Positions 25,530-34,634 are shown, counted from the stretch's first letter. The stretch is DNA of 64,000 bases from Legionella maioricensis (GCF_023618015.1 NZ_JAJKBJ010000004.1:150401-214400), one strand, 5' to 3'. Notes: generated by a model not told the origin, from the letters alone. Numbers and translations are program-made.

Positions 25530-26699
25530 TCATCTTATTTCTTCGAACGGGAAAGACTCTGACATACTATACTCTTTATCTATTTTTTTTGTAGCACTTT
25601 GCAAAAAAGTAAGAATGCCGGCAGTAATGTCAGAAAGGCTGTTTGCCTCATTTTTAGTACTATTAATACTGGGATTACTGAGTAGTCCACGAAGATGAGT
25701 ATCAATTTCATTCCGCTGAGTAGCGCATAAAATATTATGTCTAACAGCTAAAGGAAGCCAATCTTTTTCCATTTCGCGAGGAAGAATTGATAATACGCTC
25801 ACGCCAAGAGCATAGGCTTCAGATAATAGCATTGAACTCATTCCTACCACTAAATCAGCAGCATAAATTAGTTCAAGGGGATCTCCTCCTTGACTTACCA
25901 GGTTAAACTCATGGGTATAATCAGATAAATCACTTAAAGTTTCTTTAGGGTGACGACGCAAAACAAGATAAGGTTTTTTAACGCCCTGATCAATTAATCG
26001 TTCAAGACTATCTAAAAGCTCTTCAACAACGATTTCAGTGCGGCCAACCGCACTGCCCCGGCCTATTAAAGTATATTCATTTGAAAATTGATATTGCTCT
26101 GCATTTAACCCCGTTGATAACTCAGAGGCAAAAACGATAATCGTTTGATCTGCCCAAGCATCAGGAAATAATTTTTCCCGAATCACATCGCGACCTTGGC
26201 CATCCAGTCTCTTTTTCATTTTTATTAAATCATCGTAATGAGGATGACCTGCAACAAAAATGTTTTGTTTTAAAAATCCAAGAGACTCATATTCTTTAGC
26301 GGTATATTCATCTGGGACCATAAGCCAATCAGGAGCAAAAGCAAAGGGGTTATTAGTTCGTCCACGAAATCGATAGGCTGCATTGGCGTAAAAATCAACA
26401 ACGCCTATAGAAACACATTGCATTGCCTTCGCTGCAGAAATAAGTGCAAACGCGGGTGAATCAAGATTTTCCGATGTACCTACCAGCAGCAATTCAGGAG
26501 ATCTATCGTGCAGTAACTTCACTGCTTCTTCTCCATTGCTCACCGTCAGAGAAGAAATTCCTTTGTTTTGAAATAACTCTGTAGCCACCCCCGCGGATAA
26601 TAACAAAACTGAATGACCTTGATGAGTTAGAGCAAAAACAAGTGGTGTAATATAATTAACGGCACCAGGATCTTCGGCAAATAGAACAACATTTAACAT
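25530..26699 (-). CDS. Putative glycosyltransferase, possible nonulosonate transferase
   Basis: A 389-residue GT-B-like protein. It starts VVLFAEDPGAVNYITPLVFA and shows a second domain with YLVLRRHPKETLSDLSDYTH near 248 and DPLELIYAADLVVGMSSMLL followed by SEAYALGVSVLSI near 275-308. A conserved RHPKE and an SSMLLSEA donor loop are reminiscent of CDP-glycerophosphotransferase and sialyl/polysialyltransferase-like enzymes that use CMP or CDP donors. Because it overlaps the Gfo/Idh gene of the nonulosonate region by seven bases, it is a candidate for the enzyme that transfers the CMP-activated sugar. This is inference; a sugar-processing enzyme without transferase activity cannot be excluded. 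Confidence 0.55.
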   Translation of the reverse strand: MLNVVLFAEDPGAVNYITPLVFALTHQGHSVLLLSAGVATELFQNKGISSLTVSNGEEAVKLLHDRSPELLLVGTSENLDSPAFALISAAKAMQCVSIGVVDFYANAAYRFRGRTNNPFAFAPDWLMVPDEYTAKEYESLGFLKQNIFVAGHPHYDDLIKMKKRLDGQGRDVIREKLFPDAWADQTIIVFASELSTGLNAEQYQFSNEYTLIGRGSAVGRTEIVVEELLDSLERLIDQGVKKPYLVLRRHPKETLSDLSDYTHEFNLVSQGGDPLELIYAADLVVGMSSMLLSEAYALGVSVLSILPREMEKDWLPLAVRHNILCATQRNEIDTHLRGLLSNPSINSTKNEANSLSDITAGILTFLQSATKKIDKEYSMSESFPFEEIR

Positions 26700-27733
26700 A
26701 AAGCATCCATATATTCGTTTATACCAATAATTTGTCTTTGTCGGTGAGACTCGAGAACTGCCTCTACAATAGTAGCTGTCCGCAAAGCAGACTCTCCAGG
26801 ACTACAAAAAGCACTGCCGGTCTCAAGAGCGATAGCCAGATCATCATACATACGAAAGAGTGCATCTCCAACGGTGGAGGTCAGATAGGATGCTTTATCA
26901 AAAGGTAACTCGTATTCACCAGACATTCCTCGATTGGCTTCTCGTCCCCGATGAGCTAATGTAAGTCCTTCATTTAAAATGGCCAGATGACCATTCTCTC
27001 CCCAGACCTCAAGACCAACTTCTCGATAGTGAGTGAATAGGACAGGTTGTATTGGCACAACCAGGCCATTTGCCAGGTTCAACACAAAACCCAAATTGAT
27101 ATCACCTGCAATTGGGCTTCCATTAAAAGGAATATGTTTTCCCATAGGGGCTACTGACTCAACCTCCCCCAGTAACATTCTAATAAAATCAATTAGATGC
27201 ACACCATTATTTAATAAGCCATTCCCATAAATACCGTGGGCAATTTGGACCTCTCCTATTAATTCGCGAAGAGTTCCTGCTTTTAGCTGTTGAAACTGAG
27301 AATCAGCACGTCGCCAAAAATTTACTTGAACATGGATATTTCGTCTGGAACAGCTCTCTAAAAACTCCATACTCTCTTTCAGGGAACGGCCAAGTGGCTT
27401 TTCCACCAAAACAGCCCGAAGATTAGGTAAAGCATCAATAATTCCCATTCTTGATTCAGGTGGCGTTGCCAGCACGGCAACTTCAATTTCAGAGACCCGA
27501 TCGCCTAAGTCCTTTACCTGCGCAACTGCAGGAATATTCCAACCGTTTTGCGCATCATCCCGAGCCGCCTCTACAGGATCAACAACGGCCAACCATTCAA
27601 AATGAGGATTAGCGGCAAGAACTTGTGCGTGCGTTGCATAAGGATAATATTTTGCCATGACAGGATCATTGGCATAAGTACTGGACATTTTTCCAAAACC
27701 TATGACAACAGTGCGTAAAGGTTTTACATTCAT
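26693..27733 (-). CDS. Gfo/Idh/MocA family oxidoreductase
   Basis: A 346-residue NAD(P)-dependent sugar oxidoreductase. The start ATG at 27733 forms ATGA with the stop of the cytidylyltransferase gene; an in-frame start seven codons upstream would put CREGCT before the core. The nucleotide motif is VVIGFGKMSSTYA near residue 9, LVEKPLGRSL near 118 contains the characteristic EKP lysine, and NNGVHLIDFIRMLLGE near 182-197 holds the conserved His-Asp of the active site. It probably oxidises or reduces a hydroxyl of the sugar that the adjacent DegT aminotransferase then aminates, an arrangement known for UDP-sugar 3-oxidation and for other oxidised amino sugars. Substrate unknown. Confidence 0.8.
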   Translation of the reverse strand: MNVKPLRTVVIGFGKMSSTYANDPVMAKYYPYATHAQVLAANPHFEWLAVVDPVEAARDDAQNGWNIPAVAQVKDLGDRVSEIEVAVLATPPESRMGIIDALPNLRAVLVEKPLGRSLKESMEFLESCSRRNIHVQVNFWRRADSQFQQLKAGTLRELIGEVQIAHGIYGNGLLNNGVHLIDFIRMLLGEVESVAPMGKHIPFNGSPIAGDINLGFVLNLANGLVVPIQPVLFTHYREVGLEVWGENGHLAILNEGLTLAHRGREANRGMSGEYELPFDKASYLTSTVGDALFRMYDDLAIALETGSAFCSPGESALRTATIVEAVLESHRQRQIIGINEYMDALC

Positions 27734-28470
27734 CGTACAGCCTTCTCTACACAATGAGCATTAATTTCACGAAGTGCAGGGTCCTGTTTGAGCAAATTCA
27801 GAATCTCATGAATACCAAAAGAATCACCATATTGAGGTTCAAGTCGAGAGTATACAGCACGAATAAATTTCAGATCCTCTGGATAATCCAACTGTAATCG
27901 CAGATTCTCCGCTTTCCACATTTGAGGAGCAATTAAATGAATAATTTTATATTTATCCGGATTCTCGTAAAAATATAACGATACATGCTCGCGCACAGCA
28001 GCATCCCAAACCGTGGTAGCGACATCAGATAATGCCTTCAATTGAAACACCTGGACATCCGCCCCCTGAGGATAAGAGGCAACTCGAGCATTGGTGACTA
28101 CATCACAATCATTAGCAAAATAAGTTTCTATACCCAAATCGATCACCGTTGAATCAAGTAAAGGGCAATCCCCTGTTACTTCAACAACAACATCTGAGCC
28201 CATCATCTGATGAGCCCCAACGACACGCGCAAGAACATCTTCTTCACTGCCGCGAAATACAGGAACATTATTGGTTTGTGCCCAAGCCACTAACTCATCA
28301 TCTTTTGATGAGGTAGTTGTAGCTAGAACCACATCATCAAGAGCCTTACACTGTCGTAAACGGCGAATTAATCGGGTTAACGCAGGAACCCCGCCAATAT
28401 CGGTCAATACTTTTCCAGGCAGTCTGGAGGAACCCATTCTTGCTTCTATACTGGCGACAACCTTAGGCAT
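27730..28470 (-). CDS. SpsF-type cytidylyltransferase (candidate CMP-nonulosonate synthetase)
   Basis: A 246-residue nucleotidyltransferase of the CMP-sugar synthetase superfamily. VASIEARMGSSRLPGKVL is the N-terminal CTP-binding loop, VEVTGDCPLLDSTVIDL the metal-binding segment, and LRLQLDYPEDLKFIRAVY the conserved C-terminal block seen in SpsF/PseF proteins. The same three blocks occur in the N-terminal domain of the fusion gene at 32607-34634 (VQARMGSTRLPNK, RITGDCPLLDPGL, RWTVDEIDDF). Two cytidylyltransferases in one locus suggest two CMP-activated sugars, or one activator and one specialised copy. It overlaps the DegT gene (8 bases) and the Gfo/Idh gene (4 bases). Confidence 0.8.
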   Translation of the reverse strand: MPKVVASIEARMGSSRLPGKVLTDIGGVPALTRLIRRLRQCKALDDVVLATTTSSKDDELVAWAQTNNVPVFRGSEEDVLARVVGAHQMMGSDVVVEVTGDCPLLDSTVIDLGIETYFANDCDVVTNARVASYPQGADVQVFQLKALSDVATTVWDAAVREHVSLYFYENPDKYKIIHLIAPQMWKAENLRLQLDYPEDLKFIRAVYSRLEPQYGDSFGIHEILNLLKQDPALREINAHCVEKAVR

Positions 28471-29749
28471 GTAAGGCTCCCTCTGAAACAGGAATGCTGT
28501 GTCGATAAGTGTGAACCTTACGTACTGCTTCTATAAGTAATTCAATATGTTGGTTATCTACTCGATAAGCGCAGGTTTCAAAACCTAACAACTCTCGCTC
28601 ATGCATCCGTTCCGCTACAGGACAAAGCCCTTTATGATATTGGCGGTTAGTCAGATTAAAAGGCCACCCCTCTCGACCAAAGGCAATCCTTTTCTGAAAT
28701 ACTGGCAGCATGTATAAGGGAGTCACATAGCCGACAAAATGGGGGAATCCCTCCGCAGTCAGAGCAGCGCTAAAGTCTTTACGTGATACACCTAAACGCG
28801 CTTCATCCAATTTCGCAGCCCAGGTATAGTAGACGTGACGACACCCAGGTCTCACTGTGGGGACGGTGATCCCTTCCAGATCAGCCAAACCCTCTGACAA
28901 ACATTCTGCAAGATGTTGGCGACGACCTACTTCCGCATCAATCTTCGCGAGTTGTGAAATACCTACCGCAGCCGACATTTCAGTCATTCGGTAATTAAAA
29001 CCGATCATATTCACTGGATTCTGAATTGGTGCTGGTGCAACAATATTTTCCGCATGATTACGAATGGCTTGTAATCGTAATGCAAGTTCAGGATCTCTGG
29101 TGGTACACATTCCTCCCTCACCGGTATGAATGTGCTTATGGTAATTCAGACTAAAAACACCAATATCAGCTACTGTACCCGCATAGCGGCCATCTTCCAT
29201 AGCTAATGGTCCTTGAGCATTATCTTCTATCAAACCTAAACCAAACTCTTTAGCAATAGCCGCCAACTGAGTTAAGGGAGCTGGATGACCGAATAAATTA
29301 ACAGCAATGATGGCTTTTGTTTTAGGGGTAATAGCCGCTCGAACAGCATCAGGATCAAGACAAAAAGTATGGGGATCAATATCAGCAAAAACAGGAATTG
29401 CACCGTAAACAAGGGGTGCCATAGCTGTAGCGGACATAGTATAAGGAGGAACAATAACCTCATCTCCAGGAGAAATGCCTAAGGCCCCTACTGCAGCATA
29501 TAAACCGGAAGTCGCTGAGTTCACGGAAACAACGTAAGGCACCTCAAAACGCTCAGCCCATAACCGTTCAAATTGTTTGACTTCCACTCCCCCAAGAAAC
29601 TCTTCTCCCCAGCTTCCATAAAATCCAGAAAGTGAACCTCGTTCGAAAACACGTTTGACGGCTTCAAAATCGTCTTTATTAATGGTGCTATCAGCAGGTA
29701 AAGGTTGCTTTATTATTGGTCTTCCGCCGTTAATTGCCAATTGTGTCAT
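28463..29749 (-). CDS. DegT/DnrJ/EryC1 family sugar aminotransferase
   Basis: A 428-residue PLP enzyme. LAINGGRPIIKQPLP is the usual N-terminus of this family, SVNSATSGLYAAVGALGISP and GDEVIVPPYTMSATAMAPL the cofactor region, NLFGHPAPL the substrate loop, IEDNAQGPLA carries the PLP-binding aspartate, and the Schiff-base lysine is in SLNYHKHIHTGEGG. FNYRMTEMSAAVGISQ follows. It probably aminates a keto sugar produced by the Gfo/Idh enzyme two genes downstream. It is the first gene after a 210-base gap and may mark a sub-operon start. It differs clearly from PseC (FHPVKIITTAEGG). Confidence 0.8.
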   Translation of the reverse strand: MTQLAINGGRPIIKQPLPADSTINKDDFEAVKRVFERGSLSGFYGSWGEEFLGGVEVKQFERLWAERFEVPYVVSVNSATSGLYAAVGALGISPGDEVIVPPYTMSATAMAPLVYGAIPVFADIDPHTFCLDPDAVRAAITPKTKAIIAVNLFGHPAPLTQLAAIAKEFGLGLIEDNAQGPLAMEDGRYAGTVADIGVFSLNYHKHIHTGEGGMCTTRDPELALRLQAIRNHAENIVAPAPIQNPVNMIGFNYRMTEMSAAVGISQLAKIDAEVGRRQHLAECLSEGLADLEGITVPTVRPGCRHVYYTWAAKLDEARLGVSRKDFSAALTAEGFPHFVGYVTPLYMLPVFQKRIAFGREGWPFNLTNRQYHKGLCPVAERMHERELLGFETCAYRVDNQHIELLIEAVRKVHTYRHSIPVSEGALHA

Positions 29750-29816
29750 GATATAAACCTTAGTTTAAATAGTTGCTCCATTGTAACCGTTCGCCCAATG
29801 GCGTCAACTTAAGGAT

Positions 29817-29910
29817 GTAGCCTGGGTGAAGGTGAAGGCGCAGCCGTAACCCGAGATCGAAACCTGATTCAAGCCCGACCTCGGATTACGCTTGGCTCCA
29901 TCCAGGCTAC
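29817..29910. repeat. Interspersed palindromic repeat (GTAGCCTGG family)
   Basis: A 94-base inverted repeat fills most of the gap between pseI and the DegT gene. Outer arms are GTAGCCTGG and CCAGGCTAC; inner arms are CGTAACCCGAG and CTCGGATTACG, so the element folds into a long imperfect hairpin. Elements of this kind are scattered through many gamma-proteobacterial genomes. It holds no open frame of note. In this place it may act as an RNA processing or attenuation site between the two halves of the sugar operon, which is inference. Confidence 0.75.
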
Positions 29911-29959
29911 AATGTTCTCTTAAAGCTTGGCCGAGCAGTTACACTCAATTTAATGATAA

Positions 29960-31009
29960 TTAACTGATAAGATCCCAGTGCATTCGCGTTCCACGCTTCA
30001 CTGCTTTTGCAACGCGTTTACCTATCAATTGATTAATAAATTTGGGCGGTAAACCGTATCCAGGTCGAATGGCACGCAAATTACTAGGTGTTAATACATC
30101 ACCGGCTTGCAAATCTTCACAAATATAAAGAGTACGTCTGAAAACCAGGGAACCTAATTCCTCATCAGTTGGACCAATTTGCAGCGTGCCTAATGCTTCC
30201 CAGGCCGTTTTTGTTTCAGTTACCATTTGTTTCAATTCTGCAGGTTCAAGAGAGAACGCTGAATCGACTCCGCCCTCAGCACGACTAAGCGTAACATGTT
30301 TTTCAATGACGGTAGCACCCAGTGCAACACTGGCAATCGCAGCTCCAATGCCTAAAGTATGATCGGAAAGTCCCACTTCACAATTAAATAAATTGCGCAA
30401 ATGAGGAATGCTGGCCAGATTTGATGCAGCAGGGCTTGCTGGATAATTGCTGGTACATTTAAGTAAAACTAAATCGGTACAACCGGCTTCTCTTGCTGTA
30501 CGAACGGCTTCATCAATTTCCGCCAAAGTCGCCATTCCAGTGGAAATAATTAACGGTTTTCCAGTGGCAGCAACTTTGCTGATTAAAGGCAGATCCGTAT
30601 TCTCAAATGAAGCGATCTTGTAGGCTGGAACATCAAGGGACTCCAGAAAATCAACAGCAGTCGCATCAAATGGGGTGCTAAATGCTAATAATCCACGAGA
30701 CTTTGCATGCTGAAAGATTGCTGCATGCCATTCCCAGGGAGTATGAGCTTGTTCATACAGCTGATACAAACTATTGCCTTTCCAGAGGCTCTTGGGATCT
30801 TCAATAAAAAATTCCCCTTCGGCCAAATTAAGGGTCATTGTTTCAGCAGTATAGGTCTGCAATTTCAGTGCATGCGCGCCACTATCAGCTATAGCATCAA
30901 CTATTGCTAATGCTCGTTCCAAAGACTGGTTATGATTGCCTGACATCTCAGCAATAATAAAAGGCGCTGCTGCATTACCTACCGGTACGTTACCAATAGT
31001 AAAACCCAT
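29960..31009 (-). CDS. pseI: Pseudaminic acid synthase (NeuB/PseI family)
   Basis: A 349-residue sialic-acid-synthase-type enzyme that condenses phosphoenolpyruvate with a 2,4-diacetamido-trideoxyhexose to give the nine-carbon nonulosonic acid. The start is ATG at 31009 because AAGGGG lies seven bases upstream; an upstream in-frame ATG at 31030 would put that ribosome site inside the gene. NeuB landmarks are FIIAEMSGNHNQSLERAL, LKLQTYTAETMT, FSTPFDATAVDFLESL, PAYKIASFE, ISTGMATLAEIDEAV, LLKCTSNYPA, GLSDHTLG and EKHVTLSRAEGGVDSAFSLE. A C-terminal SAF (antifreeze-like) domain from about 285 follows. SNYPA and GVDSAFSLEP favour the PseI rather than NeuB or LegI branch. Confidence 0.9.
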   Translation of the reverse strand: MGFTIGNVPVGNAAAPFIIAEMSGNHNQSLERALAIVDAIADSGAHALKLQTYTAETMTLNLAEGEFFIEDPKSLWKGNSLYQLYEQAHTPWEWHAAIFQHAKSRGLLAFSTPFDATAVDFLESLDVPAYKIASFENTDLPLISKVAATGKPLIISTGMATLAEIDEAVRTAREAGCTDLVLLKCTSNYPASPAASNLASIPHLRNLFNCEVGLSDHTLGIGAAIASVALGATVIEKHVTLSRAEGGVDSAFSLEPAELKQMVTETKTAWEALGTLQIGPTDEELGSLVFRRTLYICEDLQAGDVLTPSNLRAIRPGYGLPPKFINQLIGKRVAKAVKRGTRMHWDLIS

Positions 31010-31041
31010 ATGTATCCCCTTATCTGTCATGTCTCAATGAT

Positions 31042-32607
31042 TCACTTTTGTTCTATAGCTAATGGCTCCAATTCAAAAGCCAAAGCCCCTACTCTTCGAG
31101 AGCGGGCGGATTTAAATTGTAGTTGGATAAACAATCGTTGGCTACGGCTATTTGAATCTCGTACCTCGGCGATTAATTTTATATTCAGGGCAATAGAATG
31201 CCAATATTGCAACGCACTCTTCAAGAGCTTGGTGGAAAGGCCAAGTCCGCGCAATGATTGATCGATGCTGATGCTGATCAATGCCTCTGCTTTCTCGCGG
31301 TTAATATCAAATCGAACCAGTCCTAAAGGCAAGCCATGCTCATCTTCGCCAATAAGGATTAACGAATCCGGATCGCTTAGTTTTTTAGCAAACCACCGAG
31401 CATGCTCCTCTGCACTAATCAGTTGTTGATTAAAACTTTGCATCCGCGCTTCAGGATCATTAGCCCATCTCAATAATAATAATTCATCAGCCGGAGTAAT
31501 GCGCCGTATCTTGATGGTTGATATTAATTTCCCAAATAGAATGCATGCTACCCTTTTAGCACCTAATCCATCCACTAAATTACTGGCTTTTTGAGTTAAG
31601 CCAAGTACAGTATCAGGCTCTTTGATTAAGTGCAAAATAGCCTGGTGCCATTCGGCTAATGAAGCATTGATTCCCTCACTCAGCGATTTTTGATATCCAT
31701 CCTCAGTAAGCGAGACAGTCGGCGCATCCTGATTCTCAGCAATACTGATCACAAGAGAAGGTAATCCAATACACATACGCTCCCAGGTGGTTGCCCCCCC
31801 GGCACCAATTACCAAATCAGCTCGCGCGGAAAGTCCCGCCAAGGTAGGTAAATTTTGATACAGTGCTGTTCCTTGTCTCTGCGCCACCAGTTTTTTTATC
31901 TCACCATGATTGGGGTAATTTGCACCTATCACGACATCAACAGCCAAGTGTGAAAAATCAGAATGACTTAAAACCTTTAGTACCTTTCCAGTCTGTTCAG
32001 TCGAGTCGCTGGCACCAAAAAATACAAGCACTCGCCGTACCTGACCATTACGTGGCGGCAAGATGGCACGCAATTGCGGGTATTCAGGTTGAATCAATGC
32101 GTGATCAGGGCCCAACAAACATTTGCAAGGTTCAGATAAAAGATGTTGATAACGCGAAAAAGTCTTATCCCCAAAATAGTTTTGATCCAATAAGACATCG
32201 CAATCATGGTAACGGTTAGCCAGATCGTCAATGACCAGGATCTTTTCTACTAGCGGTCTTACCGCTTTTTCCCAAGTCACATCCAATCCGTAATGATCAA
32301 CAATCATCCAGTCATATCGTTGATTATCAAGAGCTCTGAGTGTTTGAGCAGCATCTTGTTCTTGGGTTACCCCTAACCATGCGGCATAATCATTAGGATT
32401 GGAAATAGTCGGTGCTTGAGGAGCTGGAAAACGGCAAAGCGAAAAAGAGGCTTTTTCAATTCTCTCAATTAAATGTCCCGGATGTTCTCGGCTTAAAAAA
32501 AGCACGTCTGCACCGCGACCACGCAATTCATTAGCCAGCGTTAAACAGCGCATCAAATGGCCGCTGCCTATTAACGAACTACTGTCTACCCGAAAAGCAA
32601 CTTTCAT
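31042..32607 (-). CDS. pseG: PseG-type UDP-sugar hydrolase fused to a PseH-type GNAT acetyltransferase
   Basis: A 521-residue two-domain protein. The start is ATG at 32607 (MKVAFRVDSSSLIGSGHLMR), overlapping the upstream stop as TAATG; this matches the PseG N-terminus, while an upstream in-frame start would add ten odd residues. Residues 1 to about 345 are a GT-B-like UDP-2,4-diacetamido-2,4,6-trideoxy-altropyranose hydrolase, with the catalytic His of GSGHLMR and GAGGATTWERMCIGLPSLVI. From about 356 to the end is a GNAT domain (IKIRRITPADELLLLRWAND, IDQSLRGLGLSTKLLKSALQ), as in PseH, which acetylates the 4-amino group. In Campylobacter and Helicobacter the two are separate. Order in the pathway: PseH acts before PseG. 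Confidence 0.88.
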   Translation of the reverse strand: MKVAFRVDSSSLIGSGHLMRCLTLANELRGRGADVLFLSREHPGHLIERIEKASFSLCRFPAPQAPTISNPNDYAAWLGVTQEQDAAQTLRALDNQRYDWMIVDHYGLDVTWEKAVRPLVEKILVIDDLANRYHDCDVLLDQNYFGDKTFSRYQHLLSEPCKCLLGPDHALIQPEYPQLRAILPPRNGQVRRVLVFFGASDSTEQTGKVLKVLSHSDFSHLAVDVVIGANYPNHGEIKKLVAQRQGTALYQNLPTLAGLSARADLVIGAGGATTWERMCIGLPSLVISIAENQDAPTVSLTEDGYQKSLSEGINASLAEWHQAILHLIKEPDTVLGLTQKASNLVDGLGAKRVACILFGKLISTIKIRRITPADELLLLRWANDPEARMQSFNQQLISAEEHARWFAKKLSDPDSLILIGEDEHGLPLGLVRFDINREKAEALISISIDQSLRGLGLSTKLLKSALQYWHSIALNIKLIAEVRDSNSRSQRLFIQLQFKSARSRRVGALAFELEPLAIEQK

Positions 32608-34634
32608 TAATTTAACCGCTTGAATCCAGCATGACATACTGGACCCTGTAATAGACTCATCACATCACGCCCTGCTTCGCATTCAGCAATTAACGCAAAT
32701 ATGGGTTCAAGTTCGTTAAAGTAGCCATCAACAATTTCAGGTGTATGAGCAATACTTGAGTAAATACAATTGCTTGCCAAATACCCCTTGGCGAGCATTT
32801 CCTGAGTTATCAGAGTTTTATAAGCCAAACTGTTTGCACTCGCAATGGTAAAGCCTGCCAGTGAAGGTAATCCCCAAAGATCCAGTTTCAAATGATACTT
32901 TTGCGCCAACTCCCGCCACCGTTTTTTAATTTGATTTCCGGTATGAGTAATAATGTCCCAGGATTGCATTTTTTCCATGACTTCGAGGGTTTTTAATCCA
33001 GCAGTAGGTCCAATACGTTCAGTCCAGAACGTACTGCTAATAAAGCTCGTTTGTGCCGCTTCCATTATTGCACGACGTCCAATGGTTGCTGTAATGCCAT
33101 AGCCATTACCCAGAGCTTTACCAAACATAGCCATATCGGGCTCAACCCCATACAATTTATGCAGCCCGCCAAAGCTTTGGCGAAACCCAGAAGTACACTC
33201 ATCAAAAATAAGCACAATACCTTTATCAGTCGCAAGCTGACGTACATTTTCTAAAAAGCCAGGCTCAGGTCCCTGATTGCGGGAAACTTCCATCTTGATG
33301 ACGCCAATATCATGCATATTGACCAAGTCTTGTAATTCATCAAAGCGATTATAATTGAATGGATATACGGTGTCTCGTAAATTGGCCGGAACCCCATTGG
33401 GCTCAAGACCGGGCAATAAATGACCACCAAGAGATTTCTCATCGCCTAAATTAGCAGCCAGGTACCAATCATGCCAACCATGATAGCCACAGAATGCAAC
33501 TTTATCCTTACCACTGGCAGCGCGGGCAATACGAATTGCGATCGCATTGGCTTCTCCGCCAGAACGAGCAAATCGCACCATATCAGCCCATGGATGTAAT
33601 TCTACAAGACGCTCAGCAAGATATACTTCCTCAGGACAGTTCAAGGTACTCATATTACTGGCATCAACAACTGCATGGATGGCCGCATCTACTTCAGGAT
33701 GACAATAGCCAAGAATATTCGTCCCAATCCCCATAATCGACATATCAATAAATTCATTCCCATCAAGATCCCACACCTTGCATCCTTTGGCTTTGCTGTA
33801 ATAAGCAGGCCATAGATCAGGCAAAAACATCTCGGCACGTTTTGACAATAGCATGCTACCACCAGGAATCACTTGCTTGGCGCGTTTCCAAAGTTTTTGT
33901 CCAGTGCCCATTTTTGCTCCTTCATTTCGTATCAAATGTTGATTTGCCGCAAATAATTCAGGTTCTTTCTCACTCAGACTAAGGATCTCAATCCAGGAAA
34001 AATCACGGCGTGGATGAAAATATTCATAGATTTTCTGAACAACAATAAAATCATCAATCTCGTCAACCGTCCAGCGCTGGTTGGAATAATCGGTATCATT
34101 TGTGTAGTTCAGTTGAGAAAACTCAGCAGATTCTCGAATAAAAGGCGTTACGTGTTCACGATGCATTGGCTGTTTCGCCTCTAGCTGCGCCCTGCTTAAA
34201 GCAGCAAAACTAAATACTTCAATATCCAATCCGTCCGGGAAAGAAGGTGGTGCTACGTTACTGACATAGTCTACTTTATTGTCTAAAAATTTGGCGATGA
34301 CTGAATCAACCAATCCCGGATCAAGTAAAGGACAATCTCCAGTGATGCGCACTATGACGTCTGCTTTAGCTTGTTTTGCCGCTTGATAATATCTATCAAG
34401 TACATCATTCTCACTGCCTTGATAAACCGAGTAGCCAAGTTGTTGGACGTACTCGGTTAAATTTGCATTGCGAGGATCCGTTGATGTGGTCAGAATAATT
34501 TCATCCACTTTTGTCGCTTGAGCTAAGCGTTGCATCAATAAACCGATTAAAGGTGTGCCGCAAATAGGACGCATGACTTTATTAGGTAACCTGGTGGATC
34601 CCATACGCGCTTGAACCATAGCAACTATTTTCAT
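32607..34634 (-). CDS. Cytidylyltransferase fused to class III aminotransferase (glutamate-1-semialdehyde aminomutase fold)
   Basis: A 675-residue fusion. Residues 1 to about 225 are a CMP-sugar synthetase domain (VAMVQARMGSTRLPNKVMRP, RITGDCPLLDPGLVDSVIAK, EHVTPFI). From about 240 to the end is a class III PLP enzyme resembling HemL: SIMGIGTNILGYCHPEVD, ARSGGEANAIAIRIARAASG, GYHGWHDWY, LIFDECTSGFRQSFGG (PLP-binding Asp) and MFGKALGNGYGITATIG (Schiff-base Lys). Both domains look intact. It sits between the GNAT gene (ATGA) and pseG (TAATG) in the nonulosonate block, so it probably activates a nonulosonic acid with CTP and carries out an amination or amino-mutase step on the same or a related sugar. 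The aminotransferase role has no counterpart in the standard pseudaminic pathway. Confidence 0.85.
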   Translation of the reverse strand: MKIVAMVQARMGSTRLPNKVMRPICGTPLIGLLMQRLAQATKVDEIILTTSTDPRNANLTEYVQQLGYSVYQGSENDVLDRYYQAAKQAKADVIVRITGDCPLLDPGLVDSVIAKFLDNKVDYVSNVAPPSFPDGLDIEVFSFAALSRAQLEAKQPMHREHVTPFIRESAEFSQLNYTNDTDYSNQRWTVDEIDDFIVVQKIYEYFHPRRDFSWIEILSLSEKEPELFAANQHLIRNEGAKMGTGQKLWKRAKQVIPGGSMLLSKRAEMFLPDLWPAYYSKAKGCKVWDLDGNEFIDMSIMGIGTNILGYCHPEVDAAIHAVVDASNMSTLNCPEEVYLAERLVELHPWADMVRFARSGGEANAIAIRIARAASGKDKVAFCGYHGWHDWYLAANLGDEKSLGGHLLPGLEPNGVPANLRDTVYPFNYNRFDELQDLVNMHDIGVIKMEVSRNQGPEPGFLENVRQLATDKGIVLIFDECTSGFRQSFGGLHKLYGVEPDMAMFGKALGNGYGITATIGRRAIMEAAQTSFISSTFWTERIGPTAGLKTLEVMEKMQSWDIITHTGNQIKKRWRELAQKYHLKLDLWGLPSLAGFTIASANSLAYKTLITQEMLAKGYLASNCIYSSIAHTPEIVDGYFNELEPIFALIAECEAGRDVMSLLQGPVCHAGFKRLN

